Source of the DNA: Heterotrichella gracilis
Taxonomy: Eukaryota > Sar > Xanthophyceae > Tribonematales > Xanthonemataceae
Length of the DNA stretch: 64,000 nucleotides
Direction of reading: 5' to 3'
Assembly: GCA_032358255.1 (NCBI GenBank)
Contig: JAULBX010031924.1
Coordinates: forward strand, 1 to 64,000
A program made the translations under genes and the position numbers. Under the pieces are notes generated by a model that was not told the DNA's origin, did no database searches, and was given only the letters and a program-made list of their open reading frames with translations. Shown here in pieces: positions 46,982 to 57,586 of this stretch (its first letter is position 1; every line of letters begins with the position of its first letter).

Positions 46982-47139
46982 TGGCATAGCAGATGACTTG
47001 CGCAGCGGGCTTATGAGCGCTGCTGTCCTCAAGCAGACGACATGCTTGATATATATGTTTGAAGGCATCATATACATATCAAGCATGTCATCTGCAGACC
47101 GACATTAAGCCCCCTGCGCAAGTCTTCACTGCTATAGGC
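46982..47139. other. Long imperfect foldback, candidate small-RNA hairpin
   Basis: Nested arms pair in order. Outer: GGCATAGCAG (46983) with CTGCTATAGG (47130). Middle: GACTTGCGCAGCGGGCTTA (46995) with the complement at 47103-47124. Inner: GCAGACGACATGCTTGATAT (47033) with the complement at 47069-47095, around a loop of about 11 bases. There are bulges of 5-10 bases. The whole is about 158 bases, the size range of plant and algal miRNA precursors or of a small foldback transposon. No coding frame fits it. Confidence 0.7.
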
Positions 47140-47468
47140 GCCGCTGCTCCTGCATGCATGTGGGCCTAAACTAAAATGGAGGGGGTCTCGCAACCTAAAG
47201 TTTTGTGAGGCTGGCCATAGCTGTTCAAAATGGTTACATCACTTCAGCTAACAGGTTTGACAGAGTGCACACTAAAAGAAACAACCTTATTTAATGGCAG
47301 CCTTGTGCAGTCTTGCTGGATGCACCCAATAATTGAGCCTTGAGCAAAGGCAAGACAACATGAAAGATGACAGCAGGTTGTTGTTGAAATGCAAACAAGC
47401 CTCCGCAAAAAGTACCGCTGTCACTTGCTTATGACAGTCACACTGCCACTTGCGCACTAGACTTACCT

Positions 47469-48063
47469 TTAGGCAGAAAACACGCTGTAGTACAGTGAAT
47501 CGAAAGCGCACCAGGTCATCACACTCGCAACCAGAAGACAGACGATGGTTATCGCCAGATATGCTGCTGCGTTGATCCAGTTCCTCTTCCAGTATCCTGT
47601 GCGCTGTGTCCACTTGTGGGCGGTGGCCTGCAAGTTGTGAGGGGCTCAGTGAGCTGTGAGCTGGACAATGTGGCCAGCACAAAGGGCAAACAGGTAAGGT
47701 GCCAGTGGGCCACTGTACCCTGCAACCACCGGCTTTCCAGACATCACCCACCTGTGCCTCCTTTACAAAGCCACCAATGGGGCCTGGGTTGTGGTGGGCA
47801 GTGAACCTTGTCACCAGCGTCGCCAGGCTCACCAACGTCACCAGCGTCACCAGCGGACCGGTGGATGTAGATGTGGGCTGCTGGCCAGTGCTTGAAGCGT
47901 TCGGTAGCACGGAACGCTTTGAGACCAGCGCATGCACTTGGGCCCGAACACGGAAGACCGCTGAATGGCGTTGTAGGGATGCAGCCCCTCTGTAAAACCT
48001 AAAACCAAGGCGTGAAGGTGTTGCGGTAGTGGTGGCAAACTGACCAGCAGCCAAGACCTTCAT
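47469..48063 (-). CDS. Small membrane protein with targeting peptide, unrecognised
   Basis: Two exons (48063-47752, 47627-47469) close in frame to 156 residues. The first 100 residues are Arg/Ser/Thr-rich with almost no acids (RLGFRFYRGAASLQRHSAVF), as in a plastid or mitochondrial targeting peptide, and include a slippage-like LVTLVTLVSLATLVTR stretch. Exon 2 codes TAHKWTQRTGYWKRNWINA followed by one membrane helix (AYLAITIVCLLVASVMTWC) and a short tail ending FSA. I do not recognise a family. The aromatic/basic face before the helix suggests an organelle inner membrane protein with a short exposed C-terminus. Reading exon 2 in the other frame gives a longer frame but no helix and no good donor, so I prefer this model. 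Confidence 0.6.
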
Positions 48064-48732
48064 GGTTTCGATAAGGTACAATGGAAACAGCACACGAAGT
48101 GCATGCATGCATTAGCTACTGGCTTCGAACCTGTTTATGGAGGGCACCACCATTATTCGGACATACAGACTACAACAAGTACGACCGATATTGTCCTCCT
48201 GTTTGAGTGAACGCGTTCCACACGGTGCCTTTGAAGTTGGGGAAGGATGCATTTGCCACGGACATATGGTCTGCAGGATCGGGTCAACTTTTGAATAAAA
48301 CCCTAAGGGTTTACCAGCATGTGGGTAGTACCACTGGGGGAATTTTTCTCCACGTTCTATTGAATTGCCAATGCGGCATGAACGGTGTAGGAATACTTTT
48401 GTGTTGAACTGTTGCGGGTGGTGCTCACTGATAATAGGATATCGTCTTGGACATCCGTTCTTTCCGTCCCCCTGATTTATTTACATAAATCCCCACCCAG
48501 AGAAGACACAAAGTAACAAAATGCCCCCACAAACGGCGGCACACCGCAGCCAGCAAAGTTGCAAAACGACGACAGGCCGGGCGTGGGTAACTAGGCCATA
48601 GCACTATGCATAGCCCCGAGACTTGGAGGCGTTAACTCAGCCTCTGCAGGACTGGGGCTCCTTGATTAACGCTGCACCAACTTCCTGTCCTTGATCTATA
48701 GCCAGCACGTTGACACCCCCCCGCAGCGTCTC
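48064..48732. other. Spacer, nothing recognised
   Basis: Upstream of the small membrane protein and downstream of the next minus-strand gene. Contains a short CCCTAAGGG word near 48300. No gene seen. Confidence 0.45.
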
Positions 48733-49532
48733 TCACGATGCCTCCTGTGCTACTGCTCCTGCTGCTGCCTTATCTGCCAGGTGCTGGTTCCACGCGTCTA
48801 TGGCTACGCGCCTGGCCTTGAACTTCTCTATGCGCTTCTGGTGCTTGGCAAGGTTTGAGGCGGCAGTCTGGCGGATGCGCCGCTCAACATCCCGCTGCAA
48901 AGTGGGGAAGGAATGGAGCAGTCAGAAAACATGTGAACGAAGAACCCAACGCAGTTTCAGCTGATACCCTCCAATGAAGTGCAAGGAGGGATTCACCATG
49001 AACGCAATGGGTGACGGCAGGGAGGAAGCATGCCCTGTGTCTAGCAAAGCTGTGGTGGTTCTGGTGCACTGGGTCAGTGCAGACCCTAATGAAGGGCAAT
49101 TAAGAACCGTGCGCTGGATTGTTGTGGTGCTTAATGCTCAAAATATGCCTTTGAAAGGCGTGTGGCCACTAATATTCGAATAAGAAATATAGTGTACCCG
49201 TCGCGCCTCAGAGAGGCATAGAGTGGCCATCAGAGTGGTCACCAAACCCACTTTGGGTCACGCACGTGAAAGTAGCCGTTTCAGTCTACCCTGTAACCAA
49301 AAGTGGTACTTGCACATACCCGAGACTGCATCTGCCGTTTCCATATGCGGTCATAATGCATCCTGCCGCTGTCCTGGGGCCTTCCAAACTTCTTCAGTGC
49401 CCTGAGGTATGCACCCTTGTTAGGGTAATCCTCCAGGGCAGGCCTCTTGGGCGCCCCTGCTTGTGTTGCTGCTGGTGCAGAGGTTGTTGCTTCGTCAGCT
49501 GGTGCAGAGCAGTACCCTCGTCCTGCAGCCAT
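48733..49532 (-). CDS. Small basic helical protein, unrecognised
   Basis: Two exons (49532-49320, 48894-48733) join in frame to 124 residues. After about 35 Ala/Thr/Pro-rich residues (perhaps a targeting peptide) comes LEDYPNKGAYLRALKKFGRP, then YDRIWKRQMQSRRDVERRIR, and a long charged helix (NLAKHQKRIEKFKARRVAID) ending in an Ala-rich tail. Shape and charge would suit a mitochondrial ribosome or respiratory assembly protein, but that is a guess. An in-frame ATG seven codons upstream is an equally good start. The gene is divergent from the ABC transporter. Confidence 0.6.
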
Positions 49533-50489
49533 GCAGAGTCTATCAGCATCCATACTTTATGTATACAGCGTTCCTCAACTACGGTGGAGACCCACAAGCA
49601 GCAGTTCCAGTTGGCGAGTGTGCAACCCAACTTGTACATGCTGCAGGAGGCCCGGGCCGGGGAATTCTGTCAGCAAATTTTGTGATGAAGTACTATGTAT
49701 CAGGGCAGGAGTGTCTCCATTTGAGGTGAATTACTTGCAGCCGACCACCAAGGGCATATGCATGCAAACGATGGAGGGCTGTCCCACCGTTCCCACGCCA
49801 AGGCAGCAGCCTACCTTGCATACATCTCTGAAAAGTACGGTGGATGAAGCTCAAAGACGGAGCTTGGTAGGCCGCGTGTTGTTGATGCGGCAAGGAAATG
49901 CTGGCCAGGGCGGAGGTGCTGGTGGATGGCATGGCAGCCAAGTGCTGGGTGCACGTGCTTTGCACCATGCGCGCCAGGTGAGTCAGGTGGGTTCTTACTC
50001 GCTGCATTGTGAAGCTGTAGCACGCCACCAGGCAGGGGTCTTGCTTCGCTGGTTGGAACTAACAATGTGGGGTGGGCCAGGGCATATGCATGCACGGCTA
50101 AGAGCGCAGTAACTCGTGGTGATAAGGCTATGCTGGTTAACTGTAGTGAACAGTCCAACCGATAACATAAAATAGCGGAGAACTAAGAACGCTTTGCGCA
50201 GCAACGATTATGATGGGCGCACTGCCGCCGTGTTGCCACCGTCCAGCCACCGTCCTGGCGGTCCGGCGGACATTCTGAATGCCCAACAGAAGTGGCACAA
50301 CACCTATTTTCCAAGGCCCGCTCCTGTGCTCCTGGCCTCTGTTGGTCATTCTGGCATACCAGGTTGCAAACACCGCCCAGATAAGAGGGGAGGAGCTTCC
50401 CAGCACAGCGCATGGGACCACCCAGCGTACATGCAGAAGGAGCAACTTTGGAGCAACTTGCGTGATCACCACCACCAGCCGTTGTCGCC
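49533..50489. other. Divergent spacer upstream of the ABC transporter
   Basis: Lies between two genes read outward and should hold both promoters. Long frames are present on both strands, overlap each other and show no family or splice-consistent extension. Confidence 0.4.
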
Positions 50490-53400
50490 ATGCAGCTCAC
50501 CCGGAACCAGAAGCGCGCTATTGCGGTGAGTGGGCGGTGTACAACCTGCGCTGGGCATCCTAAAGGCATGGGGTTGACTACAGAGAATTACACATGGCTT
50601 TCCTTTCAAGCTGCGTTTGCCCGTTGCCGCAGTTGCTCCTGGTGGCCGGCGGTGGCGTTTCGGCCAAGATTCTTCAGATAGAGGTGAAAGCTGCTCGGAA
50701 GGAGCAGGCTAAGCTATGCCAGGACATCGAGCAGGCGGGGCCCGGGAAGTCCAAGTCACAGAAAGTGGCTGTGGATGCTGTTTTCTTCGCCCGGTTGAAG
50801 AGGATTTTGAAAATGTAACCTCCCTTGCTGTGTATCATTCGTGCCCCAGGTCCTGCTACAGCAACCTGTGCTGACCTTGCAAACTGCACCATGGTATATG
50901 GGCCCTGTAGCGGGTCTCAACTCAAAGCTCGCATACCAACCTGTGGTGTGTGGCATTGCCTGCAGCTGCGTACCCAGCCTCTACTCCTATGAGGCAGCTC
51001 TTATCGGTGTCCAAGGCCTGCTGCTGTTCTCACGAACCAAGCTCACAGACCAGATCTCGCGGATAGAGGGCAAATCTGGAAGGCACCTGCTGCAGCAGGT
51101 AACCCACACAGAACTGCTGCCAGACAGTGCACCACACTTCTGTGTTTGATGAATCAACCAGGAGGCTTGCTGCACTTTTTCATATTGTTGAGCAAAGTTG
51201 CCGTATGCATGCATATAGCACCATGGGTACGCCTCGCGATCTGTGCTTAGCCAAGGCTATTAGCGTTTGAATATGCTGCTCTTGTGAGTTGGTGGACTGG
51301 CACACAGCAGAACGCAGAACCACGCAACACCAATCATACACGACTGCTTGGATCGCAATGCGTTGCTGCCGTTTCCCTCGCTCACCTCTGGCCCTTACCG
51401 CACACAGGAGTTCCCTCAGTTTGCGCGCCTGCTGGTCTCCTTTGCCATCGTGGCTGTGCCCGCCGCCATTGTGAACAGCGGGCTCAAGTTCATGCAGAAG
51501 CAGATCAAGTTTGCGTTCATGCGCCGCCTCACGCTGCACCTGCACGAGCAGTACTGCAACAACAGGGCGTACTATGCGGCATCCACGCTGGGAGGTGGGT
51601 GCCGCAGGGCGGGGTGGTGGGGCATGGTGTGGGCGGTGGTGGTGGCGCCTGGGTGGTGGTGGTGGTGGTGGTGGTGACTCAGTACGCATTGTGTAAAGGA
51701 ACCTTGTTGGGTGAGGTTTTAGGGCTCCTGAATTCTTGGAGGTAGGTAGCAGGGTCTAGTTGCGTTTTTCACGCTGGCGGGCAGGTGTCACAGCAGGGGT
51801 GGCGCGGGAGTCTAGGGGACAGCGGGCAAAGGTGGGGGAGGGGGTGGGGTGGGGTATGGAGGGAGGGGCACCTTGAACACCCGTGCCGCGGTTGTGACAT
51901 GAAAAGGAACTTGGGGCGCTCGTGGAGGTGAAACCACTGCTTGAAAGTGGGCAGGTAGGCCTGGGAGGGTGAAAGCTGGCGTTCTGCAGCACCAGTGTCC
52001 AGCAGGCCTGCATACATAGGCACCCACATACGTATCAATTTTCTTAGGCAGTTCACATGCACGTGTCCCACTCCGCAGGCCTCACGCATGCCGACCAGCG
52101 CATCACCGAGGACGTTGAGAAGTTTGCGTACGCCATCAGCGAGCTGTACAGCTACACGCTCAAGGTAGGCAGGGGAGCAGGGTGTACTGTTTAAGGTTCA
52201 GGGAGGCGCAGTAACCTGCCGCTTGCCGCTCGCCACTTGGACACATCTGATACCTAAGGCATCGAACTGCTAGCCAGATGTACGCGCCTGCCAGCCCAGT
52301 CAAACACCACACCAGACTCCCTTTACCCCACCCTTTACCCCACCCCCACCCGCAGCCCCTTTTGGATGCCCTGTTCACCCGCACCCTGCACTCACCAGCT
52401 CATACACACTCCACCCATAACCCCTTCTGGATGGGTCCCTGTTTCACAACCACCCCCCACTCCCCCACCCCCTCGTAACCCACCACCCACCCCCTCCCCC
52501 AATTCCGCAGCCCCTCCTGGATGTGGCACTGTTCACCCGCTCCCTGGGCCAGACTATGGGCTACCGCGGCCAGCTGGCGCTGTACGGCTACTACCTGGTG
52601 TCGGCCGGGGTGCTGCGCGCATGCAGCCCGCCGCTGGCGCTGATGACTGCGCAGGAGGGAGCGCTGACAGGGGCCTTCAGGAGCGCACACCAGGTGGGTG
52701 GGGGTGGGTGGGAGGTAATCAAGTTTGGGGTTTTAGGTGGGCGCACCGGGTAGTGGCGGTGGATTGAGGGGTGCTGCGCGCATTCAGCTCGCCATAGCGG
52801 GGCCACTTGCTGGCATGGCCGGGCATGAGGGGTCGCTCACGGGTGCATCGAGGAGCGCATGGGGTGGGTGGGTGGGGAAAGGAGAGCGGAGGAGGGGGGC
52901 ACAGGGTTGCGCGCCAGGTGTGTGCTGGGAGTGGGAGGTTGGGGATGGTGTGTGTTGGATGGTGGTTGCTCGGGGGTGCTGTCAGGAGCGTGTGCAAAGT
53001 GGATGGGGTGGCGGAATGGGGGGTGGGGTGGTGGGCCATCCTGGCGCCTGGTTGCCCTACCTTTAGTGAGATTGCGTACAGTGCATTTCTGCATGAGCCT
53101 CTTCACAGCTAAGAGCCCTTCTTTCCCCCCCTGCAGCGCCTGGTTGCCCACTCTGAGGAGGTTGCCTACAACGACCCCCCTGCTGGTGCTGCGGAGCAGA
53201 TCATCCTGAACAACCACCTCACGCGCCTGCTGCAGCACAGCAGGCTCAGCGCCTTCCAGGTGTTTGTGCAGCAGGTGAGAATGACGTGGGAGCGAGTACT
53301 ATGAGGCGATTCCACGTTAGGCGCTTGTAGCCTGCGGTAATTGATCCCCGCAACTAGGGGACAATCACAACATCACACATTGGCTTGGCAGTCCCTTGGG

Positions 53401-56116
53401 GCATCAATTCACCCGCAGAGCCTCTCCAGACACAACATAATGGAGATGCATTCCCACCTGGTTGCCTCTCCAAACTGTTAGCCGTTCGAGAAATCCTTGA
53501 CCCGCTCACTAGACCCACCTCATGCCCCCCTCAGGTCCTGGACGGGTACTTTGTCAAGTACTTTGCCTCTGTGATTGCGCTGGGCGTGTACGCGCTGCCC
53601 ATCTACTACACAGACCCCATGGCCAGGGGGGACACGGGGGTGCTCACGCAGGACTACATCAGGTCAATGAGGCTGCTGCAGAACACATCCAGGTGGGGGG
53701 AGGGTGCGGGCTGGGGTGGTATATGTGAGCGTTAGGGTGCGAAGGGTGGGGAAGGGAATACAAACCGCTTTAGGATAGCTTTGACCCAATCATGTGCACG
53801 TGCCAAGAAGTGGCGGGGGTTTGGCAGCACAAATTGAGTAAACCTTACAAAACCCATGCAAAGTATCAAACTTTGGGGGACTTTCAGCTTGATCCTGGAC
53901 AAGTATATCTAGAACTCAACCTGATGAGGTATGCCACGTGTTGTGTGCAGGGGCATTGGCGACCTTGTGCTTGTGTACAAGCGGGTCACAGCGCTGGCGG
54001 GACACACGTCTAGGGTGTCGGAGCTGCTGGAGCAGGTGCGGGGATACCCTATAGGCGGCACCCGCACATGTAATCCATATGACCACTGGTATCACATATT
54101 TCATGTATATACGGGTTTGGGCGTTTGCATTTTGGTACCACAGTATACCACGGATGGTGTTGGGTGTGCTCCTGGCCACATTCCCAAGCGCATGAAAGCA
54201 TGTGTGATCACGCCACCCACTGCATGCATGCGCTCTCACCCCACCACCACCACCACCACTGAGCTTGTGAGCGACAAAACGCAGCCACCTACCCACCCAC
54301 CCACCCCCCTCCCCCTCTTTACCACACTGCCCCCTCCCCCCCTTGCAGGTGAAGCTCCTGAGCGACAAGAACGCCGCCACCTACCACGCGCAGCTGTACC
54401 AGCGCAACATCAGTCACACCACGCTCATGGGGGGGAGGAACGCAAACGGGGAGGACATCCCGGAGCCGCGCAGGATCACGGGGGAGACAGTCAAGTTCTA
54501 CCGGTAAGCGCGGGATGCATCAGTGAACAAATCAGTGGTTGCCTATCCAGGCATTGGTTATCAGGCATCAGTTGGCCAGTGATCGTTGATCAGCTATCAG
54601 TGATCATCCATTGGATGGTCAGTGATGACTGGTGAACAATCAGTAATCACCCGCATCCTGCCGCATCCCACGCCTGCCCTCCCCATTTTCTGTGGCACCC
54701 CCACCCCCCATCTGTTTCGCCGAGGCACTCCCCACTCCTCCCCTCCCGCATTACAACCCCACCTCCACCCATGCCTCCTCACCCCTCCGCTCCTCCCCCT
54801 CGCAGGGTTGCGCTCAACTCGCCTGACAACACCCCGCTTGTACGCGAGCTGAGCTTTGAGGTGCAGCCAGGGAGGTCTGTCATGATCATGGGGCCCAACG
54901 GGAGCGGCAAGTCATCGCTCTTCAGGGTCATGGCGGGGCTGTGGCCACTACAGGTGAAACCTTAAACCCTAAGCTCTTGGACCTTACCCCAACCTGCGCC
55001 CTTGCCTGATGGCAAGCACCCTGCGCAGCCAGTTGCTGTACCCACCCTCAAAATCCCTTACATTTGTACCACTATCTGCATGTTGATATACCCTTGAACC
55101 GCCTCCTGCATGCTTGGTCTCCCCTTGATTTCCTTTGTTTTGCCCCAATCTCAGGGTGGCGAGGTGACTGTCCCCGACAAGCGCACCATGTTCTACCTCA
55201 GCCAGCGGCCCTACCTGGTGTCGGGCACACTGCGCGACCAGCTGCTGTACCCGCTGCCCCCACGGGCGCTGTGGGGCCGCGCATCGCCACGCATGAGGGC
55301 TAGGTTCCAGGCCTGGGTGCCGGCGGATGTGGACGATTTCGACGGCATGGAGGCGCGGCTGTGCTCCTGCCTGGAGGCGGTGGAGCTGGAGTACCTGCTG
55401 GGAAGGTGGGTGCAAATCTTAAACCCGAGACCCTAAACCATGGGGTTTTGTGCTGGGCATCCCTCCAGGGGCATGCGTGTATGGTAGCTATGAGCAGGAG
55501 TATCTGCTGAGCAGATGGGTGGCATGGATTTGGCGTTTTTCTTTTAACCTCTTTTTTTACATCTGAATTTCACATGTGGGCGAGCTGGATTACCTGCTGC
55601 GCAGGTAAGTGTAGATTTAAAACCCTAAGGGGTTTAGTAAGGGTTTAGTGGTAGACCTGAGCAGCGCTTTGTCATGACTCGCCTGTTGTTCCACCGCTGT
55701 GCATCATGCACCCACCCACCACGCCCGCCAGCCCCCCACCAACCCCCTCCCCCCCCCACCACCCCTGCCTCCACACCACCCCCCTCCCCCACATCCACAC
55801 ACCCGTCCCCCTCCGCAGGGGCAAGGGCTGGGACCAGACTCAGAACTGGAACGACACCCTGAGCGGGGGCGAGAAGCAGCGCCTGGCCATGGCCCGCCTG
55901 CTGTTCCACCAGCCGCAGTACGCCATCCTGGACGAGTGCACCAGCGCGGTGAGCGCCGACGGGGAGGTCAAGCTGTACTCCGAGTGCATCAAGGCGGGCA
56001 TCACGCTCATGTCCATCGCGCACCGCCCCGCGCTCAAGAAGTTCCACGCGCTGGTCATCCACTTTGAGGGGGGCCAGGCGGGGCACGGGTGGCACATTGA
56101 GGAGACGGGCAACTGA
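50490..56116 (+). CDS. ABCD: Peroxisomal ABC half-transporter, subfamily D (ALDP/PMP70 type)
   Basis: ABCD proteins dimerise in the peroxisomal membrane and import acyl-CoAs for beta-oxidation. Thirteen exons join in frame to 679 residues: 50490-50525, 50633-50814, 50966-51098, 51408-51594, 52079-52164, 52511-52693, 53137-53274, 53535-53692, 53951-54035, 54349-54503, 54806-54953, 55155-55405 and 55819-56116. PMP70 has 659. The membrane domain shows the family text YYAASTLGGLTHADQRITED, VEKFAYAIS and HSEEVAYND (the EAA-like loop). The ATPase domain has Walker A GPNGSGKSS (about 477), signature LSGGEKQR (about 594), Walker B YAILDECTSAVS (about 614) and the switch His in SIAHRP (about 647). All motifs are intact. 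Many of its introns hold partial copies of neighbouring exons. Confidence 0.97.
52349..52455 (+). repeat. Two intronic copies of ABCD exon 6 start
   Basis: The true start at 52504 (CCGCAGCCCCTCCTGGATG followed by TGGCACTGTTCACCCGCTCC) is echoed at 52350 (CCGCAGCCCCTTTTGGATG then CCCTGTTCACCCGCACCC) and more weakly at 52416 (CATAACCCCTTCTGGATGGG then CCCTGTTTCAC). The first copy keeps its acceptor. Confidence 0.85.
52768..52870 (+). repeat. Intronic copy of ABCD exon 6 end with donor
   Basis: GGGGTGCTGCGCGCATTCAG, CTCGCCA, GAGGGGTCGCTCACGGGTGC and AGGAGCGCATGGGGTGGGTG align with the exon 6 end (52608-52703), which reads GGGGTGCTGCGCGCATGCAG and AGGAGCGCACACCAGGTGGG. Exon end, donor and the G-rich intron start were duplicated about 160 bases downstream. 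Confidence 0.88.
53038..53095 (+). repeat. Intronic copy of ABCD exon 7 start
   Basis: GGCGCCTGGTTGCCCTACC, then GTGAGATTGCGTACA, matches the true exon 7 start at 53137 (CGCCTGGTTGCCCACTCTG, AGGAGGTTGCCTACA). The acceptor is lost in the copy (ATCCTGG in place of CCTGCAG). Confidence 0.75.
54257..54297 (+). repeat. Intronic copy of ABCD exon 10 start
   Basis: GAGCTTGTGAGCGACAAAAC followed by GCAGCCACCTACCC matches the exon 10 start at 54352 (AAGCTCCTGAGCGACAAGAA, CGCCGCCACCTACCAC). It lies about 95 bases upstream in the same intron, after a CCACCA run. Confidence 0.8.
55017..55052 (+). repeat. Intronic copy of an inner ABCD exon 12 segment
   Basis: CACCCTGCGCAGCCAGTTGC followed by TGTACCCACC matches the inner exon 12 segment at 55228-55258 (CACACTGCGCGACCAGCTGC, TGTACCCGCT). 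Here the copy comes from the inside of the exon, not its edge, and lies about 210 bases upstream. Confidence 0.75.
55492..55612 (+). repeat. Two intronic copies of ABCD exon 12 end
   Basis: The exon end GAGCTGGAGTACCTGCTGGG AAGGTGGGTG (from 55383) recurs as GAGCAGGAGTATCTGCTGAG CAGATGGGTGG at 55495 and as GAGCTGGATTACCTGCTGCG CAGGTAAGTG at 55582. The last has a better donor than the true exon. Both the true intron start and the last copy run into TTAAAACCCTAA-type text. Confidence 0.88.
55662..55712 (+). repeat. Intronic copy of an inner ABCD exon 13 segment
   Basis: AGCAGCGCTTTGTCATGACT followed by CGCCTGTTGTTCCACCG matches the exon 13 segment that follows the ABC signature (55875-55911: AGCAGCGCCTGGCCATGGCC, CGCCTGCTGTTCCACCA). 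It lies 210 bases upstream, inside the preceding intron. Confidence 0.88.
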
Positions 56117-57586
56117 AGGGGGATGGGGGGGCTGGCGTCGGCTGGGGCCTGGTATGGTGGGTGTGGGCGGGGAGGGGGGAGCTGGACTGCCCAGCCAACA
56201 CTGGGTGTTGTTGATGCGCAGCCGTGCATTCACGCTGTACGTGGGGCATGCACTGGCATCCACTCTGAGGTGAGGCCAGGCTTTGCATGGGGCCCGCATT
56301 GAGGGGGCATGAATTCGTGGGGTGGGGCGGGTGAGGAGGGGTCACGGCGCACTTGGTAGTGAGTAGGGGGATGTGGAGTGTGGAGTGGAAGCGGATTTCA
56401 CTCATTTTTTTTGTCAAGATGGTCTGAGTGGGAGGAAAAAGGGGAGTCCTACGCTACCCTGTTATTTTGGGGGAGTGGTGATATCAGCGGGGATGGGTGC
56501 TGGGATGTAGACTGTGACACTGCGGGTTTCTTGTCCACTAGGGGCAGGGTAGGCATTGTTGAATGCCTGATAGCGGTCGCACCGGGGATGGACAGTGCGT
56601 GTTGTTGCCCACCCTATGGCGTCAGGCTGGGTGCAAGGGGAGATGTATTTGGGATTGGGATTGCATTTGGAACTGTTAGGCCACATATCAGCAACGCCTG
56701 GGTGGTACCCATAGACAGGGTTGCATTTCCGTTGGCTCTGTTGTTGTATATATGCAGCTGGCATCTACTGGAAACCTTTAAGGCTCGGGAGATGGTAATC
56801 TGGTGGAGGGGTGGAGGGACGCTGCTGCAATAGGGTTTGGGGGAAATGGTCCTGGTCGTGATGTACTTGTGTGCCCACTGAGACTGGCGGCGAGTGGGTG
56901 TAGGTGAAGCAATGAGGGGTCCTGTCGATGCTGCAGCATCCATTGCTCAGGGGGTGTATTAGAGTTTCAGCGGATGTATAATATTTTATGCAACCACAGT
57001 GATTGCAAGTGTCCTTCAAGCCCGATTCAACCAGGACAGCCTGATGCAAACTTACAGAAAATCAGTGCACAAATCGCACCAGCTGGGATTTCTTTTTAGC
57101 GTGACAATTCCTACTACATCGCACTTGTTGACTGGCCAAAGAATTTGGTGCCAAGCCCCGGAGGATTTTTAATCGCTTGGTAAAAGACCCACGCTACTCT
57201 ATTGCATTTGTCAAATTGTTCTAGAACTGTAACACTCTAGATGCCATGGCATGGTGCCCGATGGCAAGCTAAGCAAGCAAAATTAACCTACTTCCATCAT
57301 GGTGGGTGACAGGAAAGAAAAGAAAAACGTTATCACGCCACAATTGTTAAGGCAGCATGGCATGCTAGTGGACTGCTAATGAGAAATCACAACCACACAT
57401 AGCCCTCAGGGAAAGTCAGCCAGGGAAAAGCACCAACACAAAACCAAACCAGATGGCATGCACTGAAAAAGCGCTACTAATTTAGCTGGGTTTTAAAAAC
57501 CCGAACCAGCCCTGATGTATAAGAACCAACTTCACATCTCGCCGCAACGCTCGTCTTCTTGGTACCCTGCCATATCTACAAGGGTA
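56117..57586. other. Convergent spacer after ABCD
   Basis: Nearly 1.5 kb between two convergent genes. G-rich just after the ABCD stop, then AT-rich. Open frames are found, but none has family signatures or splice-consistent partners. No repeats seen. Confidence 0.45.
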
